Source of the DNA: Persephonella hydrogeniphila
GTDB taxonomy: Bacteria > Aquificota > Aquificia > Aquificales > Hydrogenothermaceae
Length of the DNA: 64,000 nt
Assembly: GCF_900215515.1 (NCBI RefSeq)
Contig: NZ_OBEI01000001.1
Location: forward strand, 1-64,000
Direction: 5' to 3'
Each line of letters begins with the position of its first letter. Position 1 is the first letter of the stretch. A program made the translations under genes and the position numbers. Of the stretch, positions 45,352 to 53,900 are shown in pieces. The notes under the pieces were generated by a model. That model saw nothing but the letters and a program-made list of their open reading frames with translations. It did not search any database and had not been told where the DNA came from.

Positions 45352-45929
45352 AAGAGATAATAAAACAGATAATATTTACAGGAAAAGTTCTGTATAAAGA
45401 AGGACTTGTAAACTCACATGCAGGAAATATCTCTGTAAGGGATAACGATACTATCTATATTACAAAAACAGGAGCAATGCTGGGGTATTTACAGGAGAAA
45501 GATATAATAGATGTTCCTGTATGGAAAGAATCTGAAAAGGATAAAATAGCCTCATCAGAACTGATAGTCCACAGGGCAATATATCAGAAAACAGATTATA
45601 CCGCGATAATACATGCACACCCGGTAAGTGCTGTTGCTTTAAGTTTTTCTATTGGTGAAAAATTTATTCCTATAGACAACGAAGGAAAGCTTTTTCTTGG
45701 AGAAGTTCCTGTTATTGCTGTTGAACATCCAAGTGGATCACCAGAACTTGCTGAAGCATTATCGAATTTTTTTAAAGAAAATGAAAAAAACGTAGTCATT
45801 GTAAAAAAACACGGCTCCTTTGTAGTACATAACAACCTGAACTATGCCCTCAAGCTCACATCAGACCTTGAGTTCTGCTCAAAGGTTTATATTTTGAATG
45901 CCAGTATAAATAATCAATTAACTAAATAA
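45348..45929 (+). CDS. Class II aldolase/adducin family protein
   Basis: A 193-aa zinc enzyme. SHAGNISVRDNDTIYITKTG binds the phosphate, IIHAHPVSAVALS supplies two zinc His, and VVIVKKHGSFVVHNNLNYAL the third. Candidates are fuculose- or ribulose-phosphate aldolase or methylthioribulose-1-phosphate dehydratase/aldolase; the sequence alone does not decide. Overlaps the deacetylase by four bases. The CRISPR array begins seven bases after its stop and is transcribed towards it. Confidence 0.82.
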   Translation: MKEIIKQIIFTGKVLYKEGLVNSHAGNISVRDNDTIYITKTGAMLGYLQEKDIIDVPVWKESEKDKIASSELIVHRAIYQKTDYTAIIHAHPVSAVALSFSIGEKFIPIDNEGKLFLGEVPVIAVEHPSGSPELAEALSNFFKENEKNVVIVKKHGSFVVHNNLNYALKLTSDLEFCSKVYILNASINNQLTK

Positions 45930-45936
45930 AGGTTTC

Positions 45937-47060
45937 GTTTCAATTCCTTATAGGCACTCTAAAAACAAAAAATACCCTGACAAAAAAATTGTATTTGATT
46001 ACTGTTGTTTCAATTCCTCATAGGCACTCTAAAAACTTTATATCCAGTTTTAGCTCTTCTCATGTCACACCCGTTTCAATTCCTCATAGGCACTCTAAAA
46101 ACATAATTACAGCGAATGAGGATCTGAGGAGGTATAACCTATTTCAATTCCTCATAGGCACTCTAAAAACTCTGATACAGCAAAAGAAATGCAAATAGTG
46201 AGGGCATACGTTTCAATTCCTCATAGGCACTCTAAAAACGCAAATGTATGCCTTAAATCGTGAACCCTGACATCATTGTTTCAATTCCTCATAGGCACTC
46301 TAAAAACTTACAAAAACATCATCTCCGGCGGCAAAAGACTTGTTAGTGTTTCAATTCCTCATAGGCACTCTAAAAACAGTGATGGAAGGTGGTATATTTG
46401 TCTTGCAGATGGAGGTTTCAATTCCTCATAGGCACTCTAAAAACATATTGCAGCACTCAGAAAAGATATAGCAAATGAAACTAGTTTCAATTCCTCATAG
46501 GCACTCTAAAAACCTAATAGCATCCGACATTTCTGTTTTAATGATTTTGTTTCAATTCCTCATAGGCACTCTAAAAACTATCTCCACCTATTGTTAAAAA
46601 TGTTGACCTTGTTATGTCGTTTCAATTCCTCATAGGCACTCTAAAAACTTCAAAACGGCAATAAGGTTGCTTGCCTGTCTTTTTGGTTTCAATTCCTCAT
46701 AGGCACTCTAAAAACTATCCCATCTTGTTGGCTGCTTCTTTTCTTCAAGCCAGTTTCAATTCCTCATAGGCACTCTAAAAACTTCACCTACATAAATACT
46801 AATAGACATTCCTATTTCTTGTTTCAATTCCTCATAGGCACTCTAAAAACGATATATTGATAATATTATAGATAATTTAAATGTAAATGTGTTTCAATTC
46901 CTCATAGGCACTCTAAAAACGATATATTGATAATATTATAGATAATTTAAATGTAAATGTGTTTCAATTCCTCATAGGCACTCTAAAAACGATATATTGA
47001 TAATATTATAGATAATTTAAATGTAAATGTGTTTCAATTCCTCATAGGCACTCTAAAAAC
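45937..47060 (-). CRISPR. CRISPR array: 17 repeats, 16 spacers (14 different), transcribed leftward
   Basis: Seventeen 30-bp repeats begin at 45937, 46007, 46073, 46141, 46210, 46278, 46348, 46415, 46484, 46549, 46619, 46686, 46753, 46821, 46891, 46961 and 47031. On the plus strand each starts GTTTCAATTCCTCATAGG and ends CACTCTAAAAAC; the minus strand therefore ends in ATTGAAAC, the 8-nt handle typical of type I-B/III crRNAs. Repeat 1 carries C13 to T and repeat 4 G1 to A. Spacers are 35-40 bp. The last three (from 46851) are identical. Left-end decay and the promoter at 47120-47148 fit leftward transcription. No cas genes are in the window, so the effector type is inferred from the repeat only. 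Confidence 0.98.
46851..47060. repeat. Triplicated 70-bp spacer-repeat unit at the leader end of the array
   Basis: The 40-bp spacer at 46851-46890 and its following repeat recur exactly at 46921-46990 and 46991-47060. The spacer has only five G and no C on the plus strand, far more AT-rich than the other spacers. Confidence 0.97.
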
Positions 47061-47119
47061 CCTTCAACTGCTTTCTTATTCTGTTTCCAAGAAACCATTG
47101 ATATATCTTATTGATTTTA

Positions 47120-47148
47120 AATATAAAGAAAAAACAGAAAGCTGTCAA
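47120..47148 (-). promoter_or_regulatory. Sigma-70-type promoter reading into the CRISPR array
   Basis: On the minus strand TTGACA (47148-47143) and TATATT (47125-47120) are exactly 17 bases apart. Transcription would begin near 47113, about 50 bases before the first repeat. Confidence 0.72.
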
Positions 47149-47247
47149 ATTAAATTAATTTTCAGTCGACCTCCAATCCTGCAAAAACTCCCGGGGATCG
47201 ACAAACCATTGAAGCTCTAAGCTTGGATAGAAAAATCAGGCAAAATC

Positions 47248-47286
47248 TCAATGAGAATGAGTCTAGAAAAGACCTCATTTTTTGAG
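47248..47286 (+). terminator. Possible plus-strand terminator-like hairpin in the leader
   Basis: AATGAGTCT (47256-47264) pairs with AGACCTCATT (47270-47279) with one bulge, followed by a run of six T; an outer CTCA/TGAG pair extends it. The U-run is on the plus strand, so it would stop transcripts entering mfd's 3' end rather than the array transcript. Confidence 0.4.
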
Positions 47287-47356
47287 ATCGACAAATATTT
47301 GATATGTCTATTTATTTTCTAATGATGAATAAAAATTGTGCAAAATCTTGTCTCAT

Positions 47357-50203
47357 TTAGGAAGAATTTTTTATGGTTAAATTCTCAATTTGAGATAGGA
47401 ATATAGCTGTCAACAGATCTATATTTTTCTTATCCAAGAATATAGATATTCTATCAGAAGAGATAGAGCTTACCTTAAAGCTATTGATTAATCTGTCAAT
47501 AATCTCTGGTTCAGGAGGATTTTCTTCATCTATATATATATGAGTGATAGGCTCTCCTAATTCTATTTTTGTTATACCTTTTCCTTTTACAGCTCTTTTT
47601 AGTTTTTCTATATTTAGATACAGATTAAAAATATCTGGAAGACCGGAGTAAAACTTTGATAAATATTCTTTTATTTGTTGAATTTCTTCTATATCTACTG
47701 CTTTTGACACAGTCATATAAAGGTTAAGTCTTTCAGATGAATCTGGGATGAACTCTTCAGGGATATAAGCTTCAAAGTTTACCTGAATTAATGGTTCTTT
47801 TTCTTTTTTGCCTGTTTCTTCATTTATCACATCCTGTAATAGTTTTATATAGAAATCATAGCCGACAGCCTTGATATGTCCACTCTGCTCTACCCCCAAT
47901 ATATTTCCAGCTCCCCTTATCTGCATATCTTCTATAGATATTTTTAATCCAGAACCGGGTCTTGTAAGTCTGAGAATAGCATCAAGTCTTCTCTGGGCAT
48001 CTTTTGTTATTTCTGGAGGTACAAGTAAATAGCAGTATGCCTGTATATTTCCCCTGCCGACCCTTCCTCTCAAATGGTAAAGTTGGGCAAGACCGAAGAG
48101 ATCTGCTCTTTCCACTATCAGTGTGTTTGCCGTCGGAATGTCTATACCCGTTTCTATTATAGAGGTGGAGACAAGTATATCAATCTTTTTCTGGATAAAT
48201 TCCAGTATAACTTTTTCTATCTGTTTTGGTTTCATTTTTCCGTGGGCTGTAGATATTGAGGCATCGGGAAACATTTTTTTCAAAAACTCGGCTCTTTCCT
48301 GTATTGTTTCTATCCTGTTGTGAAGGTAAAAAACCTGCCCTCCTCGTTTTAACTCAAGGGATATAGCCTTTTTGATGATATTTTCGTCATGTATAGAAAC
48401 AAATGTTTTTGTTTCAACTCTACCTTCTGGAGGTGTTTTTATCACAGAAAGGTTTTTTAGTCCGGATAATGCCATGTTTAAAGTTCGTGGGATAGGGGTG
48501 GCTGTCAGGTATAATGTATCTATATCTTTTTTGATATGCCTTATTTTTTCTTTTGCTTTTACTCCAAATCTGTGTTCTTCGTCGATAACAAGCAACCCTA
48601 AATTTTTAAATTTTACATCTTCCTGCAAAATTCTATGTGTTCCAATGACAACATCGATTTTTCCTGACTCTAACTCTTCTAATATGATATCTATCTCTTT
48701 CTTTGATTTTAGTCTTGATAAATTCTCAACTTTTATACCAAAAGGTTCTAATCTCTTTTTAAAGTTTCGGTAATGTTGATATGACAGAACAGTAGTTGGC
48801 GTAAGGACGGCAACCTGTTTTCCATTTAATACCGATATAAATACTGCTCTCAGGGCAACCTCTGTCTTACCAAATCCTACATCTCCACATATAACCCTTT
48901 CCATAGGTTTATTTGATGACAGATCTTTTTTTATATCAATAATCGCTTTCATCTGATCAGGTGTTTCAACATAGGGGAAAGAGTCTTCAAACTGTTTTAT
49001 CAAAGCGTCATTTATATTTAAAGGTGGCCTTGTAATTTTATTTCTCTCTGTATATAGCTTTATAAGATCTTTTGCTACTTTCTTCAGAGAGTTTTTTACT
49101 TTTTTCTTTAGATTTCTCCAGGAAGTTCCTCCAATCTTATCTAATTTTACGACCCCAGAGGCTTTATATTTGAATATCTTCCCAAAATGTAGATATGATA
49201 CATAAATCTTTTCTCCATCTGCATACTCAAGGATCATAAAGTCGTATGTCTTTCCTTTTATATTTCTTGTTTCTATCCCTCTGAATATTCCTATTCCATA
49301 ATCCTCATGGATAATGTAATCTCCCTCTTTTAGAGGATCAAACTCAAGATCCAATGTTTTTTCTTTTTCAGTCAGGAAAATTTTTTTCTCTGATTTTAAG
49401 ACAAGGGATTGTCTTAAAGGAAGTTTTACTGTCTCAAAATTTTTTGCTTCTTCTATGGTAGTTATTTCTGAATTTGAACCTGTTGAAAAAAAGTAAAGAT
49501 TTCCGTCATCTCTGTTATAGATATCTACATAGATTCTGAAAATATTCCGGATGTATGATGAGATGCTCTGGCTTTTCTGCCTGTCAAACTGTGTATTTAT
49601 TCTATCTCCATTTATTACAGGAAAGTCATAAAGAGGAAAAATCCCTACTTTGTTGAGGCTTTTTCTGGTGCCTATAAGAGATTTTAAAAATATGTTCTCC
49701 ACAGTATCTCCAAAAAAATCCACCTCTACTATACCTGAATACGGGATATGTATGGATATCACTCCTCCTTTTACTGAAAACTCCCCCTCATTCTCTGGAT
49801 ATTCTTCTCTTATGTATCCGTTTCTAAAAAGAGTTTGTATAAAAAGATCTCTATCAATCTCTTTTCCTACCTCTATAACTAAACAGTCCCTTTTGAAAGT
49901 CTCCATATCCCTAACAGGTATATCTAATGCCTCTTTATCCATAATGACAATAGTATTCCTGTTATACAGGAGATTGTATATCCCAAAATTTCTTTTGATT
50001 TGGGAGTCTATATCAAGGGGATCTTTTTCAGAGGGAATGTAGCATATATTCAACTCTTTTTTAAAATAATCTGAATAAACAGATACATCATGGAAAAACA
50101 GCTTTGCTCTTTTAGAGGATGATGTAATTACAGAAGCATTCTGTATATGTTTTACAGTGTAATACTCAGGGTATGATCCTGTCGCTCCGTAGATTTTCTT
50201 CAT
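47357..50203 (-). CDS. mfd: Transcription-repair coupling factor Mfd
   Basis: A 948-aa SF2 translocase that removes stalled RNA polymerase and recruits UvrA. The UvrB-like N-terminal part is shortened. The polymerase-interacting domain (EGDYIIHEDYGIGIFRGIET) and the helicase motifs follow: ICGDVGFGKTEVALRA (Walker A), LLVIDEEHRFGV (DEEH), LTATPIPRTLNMALSG, and STSIIETGIDIPTANTLIVE, then the TRG and C-terminal TRCF domain. About 200 residues shorter than E. coli Mfd. Nine bases after the PsiE-like gene; no strong ribosome-binding site at the ATG. Confidence 0.95.
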   Translation of the reverse strand: MKKIYGATGSYPEYYTVKHIQNASVITSSSKRAKLFFHDVSVYSDYFKKELNICYIPSEKDPLDIDSQIKRNFGIYNLLYNRNTIVIMDKEALDIPVRDMETFKRDCLVIEVGKEIDRDLFIQTLFRNGYIREEYPENEGEFSVKGGVISIHIPYSGIVEVDFFGDTVENIFLKSLIGTRKSLNKVGIFPLYDFPVINGDRINTQFDRQKSQSISSYIRNIFRIYVDIYNRDDGNLYFFSTGSNSEITTIEEAKNFETVKLPLRQSLVLKSEKKIFLTEKEKTLDLEFDPLKEGDYIIHEDYGIGIFRGIETRNIKGKTYDFMILEYADGEKIYVSYLHFGKIFKYKASGVVKLDKIGGTSWRNLKKKVKNSLKKVAKDLIKLYTERNKITRPPLNINDALIKQFEDSFPYVETPDQMKAIIDIKKDLSSNKPMERVICGDVGFGKTEVALRAVFISVLNGKQVAVLTPTTVLSYQHYRNFKKRLEPFGIKVENLSRLKSKKEIDIILEELESGKIDVVIGTHRILQEDVKFKNLGLLVIDEEHRFGVKAKEKIRHIKKDIDTLYLTATPIPRTLNMALSGLKNLSVIKTPPEGRVETKTFVSIHDENIIKKAISLELKRGGQVFYLHNRIETIQERAEFLKKMFPDASISTAHGKMKPKQIEKVILEFIQKKIDILVSTSIIETGIDIPTANTLIVERADLFGLAQLYHLRGRVGRGNIQAYCYLLVPPEITKDAQRRLDAILRLTRPGSGLKISIEDMQIRGAGNILGVEQSGHIKAVGYDFYIKLLQDVINEETGKKEKEPLIQVNFEAYIPEEFIPDSSERLNLYMTVSKAVDIEEIQQIKEYLSKFYSGLPDIFNLYLNIEKLKRAVKGKGITKIELGEPITHIYIDEENPPEPEIIDRLINSFKVSSISSDRISIFLDKKNIDLLTAIFLSQIENLTIKNSS

Positions 50204-50212
50204 AGAAGAAAT

Positions 50213-50725
50213 TTATTCTTTTCTTTTACTTTTTACAACTCTTTTCGTTTTTAATCTGTAGGGCTGTTTTCTTTTCAGCTCAAACTCTTTTTCAGAAACA
50301 AAGATATATTTGGGGACATAGTACATTAGGGCGAGAATAAGCGTTAAAAATCCTATTCCCACATAGTCCCACGGTTTGAAATGAGGTGCTTTAATTATTA
50401 TTTCTCTCAAGACAGCTATCAAAGTTGTTTTTACAATAAGGGAGGTGTCTATTCTCCTTTCTTTCAGGTACACGATTGTAAGTCTGAATAGCTCAATGAG
50501 TATAAACAGATATATAAATTTTGGTATAAGGTCGTATACTTTTATTTTTTCTTTTGCGAGTCCCAAGTATATATCATAAAGGGCGTATATGCTGAGAACA
50601 AATAGCAGTATAAGGAGAACCAGAACAATAACATCTTCTAAAAATTCAAGAAAATTCCCTAATCTTTTGTAAACTTTATGTGGTTCTATTAAGCTCTGGA
50701 ATCTTTTTTTTATTTTATCCGTCAT
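50213..50725 (-). CDS. PsiE-like membrane protein
   Basis: A 170-aa protein with four membrane helices and the PsiE family features: FLEFLEDVIVLVLLILLFVL, then IYLFILIELFRLTIVYLKER and IVKTTLIAVLREIIIK. PsiE is phosphate-starvation inducible in E. coli but its function is unknown. The strongly basic C-terminus (RLKTKRVVKSKRKE) is cytoplasmic. Overlaps the LysM gene by 11 bases. Confidence 0.8.
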   Translation of the reverse strand: MTDKIKKRFQSLIEPHKVYKRLGNFLEFLEDVIVLVLLILLFVLSIYALYDIYLGLAKEKIKVYDLIPKFIYLFILIELFRLTIVYLKERRIDTSLIVKTTLIAVLREIIIKAPHFKPWDYVGIGFLTLILALMYYVPKYIFVSEKEFELKRKQPYRLKTKRVVKSKRKE

Positions 50726-52265
50726 TTACTCTCTTTATTATAGTAAGTTTTTGCCCGATTCTTATTATATTACTATTTAATTTATTCCACTTTTTTATCT
50801 CTTTCACAGAGACATCAAATTTTCTTGATATTTTCAGGAGAGAATCTCCTTTTTTTACTCTATAAAAAATATACCTAAAAGTTGGTTTTCTTTTTTTTAC
50901 TTTTCTTTTTAGATAAGAGATATTCCTTTTTACAACAGTAGACTTTCCAATATTTCTGTATTTTACACGCTTATATATAACAATCCTTTGATTTGGATAT
51001 ATATAACCCTTTATGTTATTCCATCTTTTCAGTGCAGATACAGAAACTCTAAATTTCCTTGCTATCTTTCCGAGGGTATCTCCTCTTTTTATTTTGTATA
51101 TTATCCCTTTTGGTGTATAAATTATATCTTCCGATAAATCTACTACTTTATCATAATAGTCAGGATACGCTTCTATATAAGAAGGAACTTTTAAAACAGA
51201 GCCAGCCACTATCACGGTTTTTTCAAGATTGTTTATCTTTCTCAGATAAGAAACTGTTGTTCCAAACTTCTTAGCTATTTTTGAAAGGGAATCTCCCCTT
51301 TTAACAGTATACTCTACAAAGGCAGGATACTTTTCTATAGGGGATTTTTCTAAAGCGGCTTTCACAGTCTCTTTATAGCCGTTTGGAATATAAATGTTAT
51401 ACTCTCCTTCGTAAGGTGGGGTCACACCTTTTTTAAGATGCGGATTTAACTGTTTCAGATAAGAAACCGGTACTCCAATTAAAGAGGCTATATATCTGAG
51501 GGATACTGGTTTCTTAACCTTGAGAATTTCAAACTCTGAGTGGGAATAATCAAAATGTTCCTTTTCAAGTATTTCTCTTATTACGGCAACAGATGCAAGA
51601 AAATTTGGAACATAATTTCTTGTTTCTCTGGATAGATACTCATCTATATCCCAGAAATTAAGACCGCCGTATTTGTTTATCTTTCTTATTATAACTCCTT
51701 CTCCGGTATTATAGCTTGCAAGTGCAAGAGTCCAATCATCAAATATTCCGTAAAGATCTCTAAGATAAAGAGCAGCAGCTATTGTAGATTTTTCTACATC
51801 GTATCTTTCATCTATCCATTTATTTATAGTAAGACCATACATTCTTGCTGTCTGAGGCATAAACTGCCACAGACCAGCAGCTCCTGCTGGGGATCTTGCT
51901 TTTATGTTGAAATGGCTTTCAATGATAGGTAAAAATATCAGTTCATCAGGGATGTTGTATCTTTTAAAAATCTCTTTTATCACCGGTATATACTTCTTTC
52001 CCCTATCTAAATAGTAGGAAAGTCTTTTTATTCCTTTCGTTTTAAAAAATCTTATTCTGTCCTGAATTATTGACTTTTCTACGAGATTTACCTTAATGGA
52101 TATATCTATTTTTGACTTTAGAAACTGAGGGTCGTTCAGTATTTTAGATGAATCAAGGGCAACAGAAAGAATAATCCCCACATCCTCAGGATTAAGATTG
52201 TCTTCTGCTTTAACTGTTCCCCCACATAGCCCTAAAGTAATTAGAAAAGTTAGTAATTTTTTCAA
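50715..52265 (-). CDS. MltD-like lytic transglycosylase with three LysM domains
   Basis: A 516-aa exported enzyme: signal peptide (KKLLTFLITLGLCGGTVKA), SLT domain with FLPIIESHFNIKARSPAGAA and GLWQFMPQTARMYGL (catalytic Glu), and three LysM repeats (VKRGDSLSKIAKKFGTTVSY, IKRGDTLGKIARKFRVSVSA, VKKGDSLLKISRKFDVSVKE). It cleaves peptidoglycan with 1,6-anhydro ends and binds glycan through LysM. First of three genes ending in mfd. Confidence 0.93.
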   Translation of the reverse strand: MKKLLTFLITLGLCGGTVKAEDNLNPEDVGIILSVALDSSKILNDPQFLKSKIDISIKVNLVEKSIIQDRIRFFKTKGIKRLSYYLDRGKKYIPVIKEIFKRYNIPDELIFLPIIESHFNIKARSPAGAAGLWQFMPQTARMYGLTINKWIDERYDVEKSTIAAALYLRDLYGIFDDWTLALASYNTGEGVIIRKINKYGGLNFWDIDEYLSRETRNYVPNFLASVAVIREILEKEHFDYSHSEFEILKVKKPVSLRYIASLIGVPVSYLKQLNPHLKKGVTPPYEGEYNIYIPNGYKETVKAALEKSPIEKYPAFVEYTVKRGDSLSKIAKKFGTTVSYLRKINNLEKTVIVAGSVLKVPSYIEAYPDYYDKVVDLSEDIIYTPKGIIYKIKRGDTLGKIARKFRVSVSALKRWNNIKGYIYPNQRIVIYKRVKYRNIGKSTVVKRNISYLKRKVKKRKPTFRYIFYRVKKGDSLLKISRKFDVSVKEIKKWNKLNSNIIRIGQKLTIIKRVNDG

Positions 52266-52338
52266 TTTTTATTACTCTGGCAAAATTTTAAAAGAATTAT
52301 AATATAAATATCGGTAATTTCAAAAATTGGTGGCAAGC

Positions 52339-53247
52339 GTGAAATATATTTTCGGTCCAGTTAACTCAAGAAGATTTGGAATCTCTTTAGGTATAGATCT
52401 TTCTCCAGAAGTAAAATCATGTAATTTTGATTGTCTATACTGTGAATTGGAAAGAGCTAAACCTGTTCCTAGAATGAGAAATGAAGCTGATACAAAAGAG
52501 ATAATTGCCGAGGTTAAAGAATATATCCGTAAAAACGGATATCCAGATGTTATTACTGTTACAGCAAATGGAGAACCTACACTGTATCCAAAACTTGATG
52601 CTCTTATTGACAGACTTAACTATCTGAAGGGAAACTCTAAAACCCTTATACTGTCAAATGGTTCTACTATAAAAGACAAAAAAATGCAGGAAATACTCTC
52701 AAAGTTTGATATTGTCAAGATATCCCTTGATGCTGTAGATCAGAAAACATTTGAAAAGATAAATAGAGTTTTAAAAGGAATTTATGTAAAAGATATTATA
52801 GAAGGTCTTAAAGAGTTCAGAAAAATTTTTAAAGGTGAGTTAATTGTAGAGATTTTACTTGTTAGATATATCAATGATTCAATAGATAACATATTGAAAA
52901 CGGCAGAAATTCTTAAAGATATCAAACCAGATAGAGTAGACTTAGGAACTGTTGATAGACCTCCTGCTTACAGGGTGTACCCTTTATCAGATGAAGAGCT
53001 TTTTAATATAGCAAGATTTTTTGATGGACTTAATATAAACGTTATAAGTAGAGGAAAAGATAGTATAGAGGAGAAAATATCTTTGTCAGAAGAACAGATT
53101 ATCAAAACTATAAAAAGAAGACCCTACACATATCAGGATATACAAAATATTTTCGACGATAAGACAGTACAAAAAGTGCAAAAGCTCATAAAAGAGGGCA
53201 TCCTAAAAGAGACAAGAACACAGAAAGAGATTTTTATCACAACTTGA
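52339..53247 (+). CDS. Radical SAM protein (COG0731-type)
   Basis: A 302-aa radical SAM enzyme. KYIFGPVNSRRFGISLGIDL and the cluster motif CNFDCLYCELE (CxxxCxxC) are typical of the uncharacterised family related to wybutosine enzyme TYW1. VTANGEPTLYPKLDALI and LSNGSTIKD follow. The C-terminal ~60 residues look like a winged helix. I choose the GTG after GGTGGCAAGC; in-frame TTG at 52327 and GTG at 52330 lack a site. Confidence 0.87.
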   Translation: MKYIFGPVNSRRFGISLGIDLSPEVKSCNFDCLYCELERAKPVPRMRNEADTKEIIAEVKEYIRKNGYPDVITVTANGEPTLYPKLDALIDRLNYLKGNSKTLILSNGSTIKDKKMQEILSKFDIVKISLDAVDQKTFEKINRVLKGIYVKDIIEGLKEFRKIFKGELIVEILLVRYINDSIDNILKTAEILKDIKPDRVDLGTVDRPPAYRVYPLSDEELFNIARFFDGLNINVISRGKDSIEEKISLSEEQIIKTIKRRPYTYQDIQNIFDDKTVQKVQKLIKEGILKETRTQKEIFITT

Positions 53248-53306
53248 CTGATGACAAAATCGAATCCTGTAAGCATATTTAATAACAGGGTAAATTGTTC
53301 CTTATA

Positions 53307-53334
53307 TTGAATTTGATATTACCTGAAATATATT
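53307..53334 (+). promoter_or_regulatory. Promoter for the DUF2267 gene
   Basis: TTGAAT (53307-53312), 16-base spacer, TATATT (53329-53334); the ATG at 53371 follows an AAAAGGAGGG ribosome-binding site. Confidence 0.5.
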
Positions 53335-53370
53335 TCTTTAGTAGAAAAATATAAAAAGGAGGGTGTAACA

Positions 53371-53808
53371 ATGAACTTTGAAAAGTATGTCCAAAAAGGA
53401 AATCTCTTTCTAAAAGAACTTGCTGAGGAACTGGGGGTGCCACAGGATAAAGACAGAGCAGGAAGAATTCTAAGGGCAGTTCTCCACGCTTTAAGAAAAA
53501 GATTGACTCCAGAAGAATATCTGGATCTGGTTGCACAACTTCCTATGTGTATAAAAGCTATTGCTGTTGACGGCTGGAGACTTCATGAATCTCCAGACAA
53601 ATCTATCAAGCATATCGAAGATCTGATACACGCCGTTATGGAGGAAGATAGAAGAACAGCTCCAAGAGACCTTGGAAATGAAGAACATGCGAAAGAAGCA
53701 ATAAAAGCTGTCATCAGAGTGATAAAAAGACATGTATCAGACGGCGAAATACAGGATGTAGAGGCTGAACTTCCAAAACAACTTAAACAGTTTATAGAAG
53801 AAGCCTAA
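53371..53808 (+). CDS. DUF2267 protein
   Basis: A 145-aa soluble helical protein of the DUF2267 family: VQKGNLFLKELAEELGVPQD, then RILRAVLHALRKRLTPEE and LVAQLPMCIKAIAVDGWR in the first half, and a weaker second copy (AIKAVIRVIKRHVSDGEI, then VEAELPKQLKQFIEEA). The function is unknown. A strong ribosome-binding site, own promoter and terminator indicate a well-expressed single-gene transcript. Confidence 0.86.
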   Translation: MNFEKYVQKGNLFLKELAEELGVPQDKDRAGRILRAVLHALRKRLTPEEYLDLVAQLPMCIKAIAVDGWRLHESPDKSIKHIEDLIHAVMEEDRRTAPRDLGNEEHAKEAIKAVIRVIKRHVSDGEIQDVEAELPKQLKQFIEEA

Positions 53809-53814
53809 TTATAC

Positions 53815-53840
53815 AAGCCGCCTACGGCGGCTTATCTGTT
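53815..53840 (+). terminator. Rho-independent terminator after the DUF2267 gene
   Basis: An AAGCCGCC-TAC-GGCGGCTT stem of eight pairs with a three-base loop, followed by ATCTGTTTT, seven bases after the stop. Confidence 0.82.
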
Positions 53841-53900
53841 TTAAATCATTTTTTTCTTTTTGTCTCTCCTTTTTAATCTTTTCAAAAAGCGAGGAACATA

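Larger units (their letters stand above)
47061..47356 (-). promoter_or_regulatory. CRISPR leader region
   Basis: An AT-rich, apparently non-coding 296-bp gap between mfd and the promoter-proximal repeat. It holds a strong minus-strand promoter (separate entry), a hairpin at 47248-47286, and two copies of GATCGACAAA (47193-47202 and 47286-47295). CCATTGA also occurs twice (47094 and 47206 areas). Position and composition fit a leader used for transcription and spacer integration. Confidence 0.72.

Noticed and set aside
45989-46198. Open frame with repeated SIPHRHSKN peptide
   Set aside because: It is a translation of CRISPR repeats and spacers; the periodic peptide comes from the 30-bp repeat.
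45937-47060. Rightward transcription of the CRISPR array
   Set aside because: The left flank is seven bases from an aldolase gene with no promoter or leader, the left repeat is mutated, and the handle sequence is on the minus strand.
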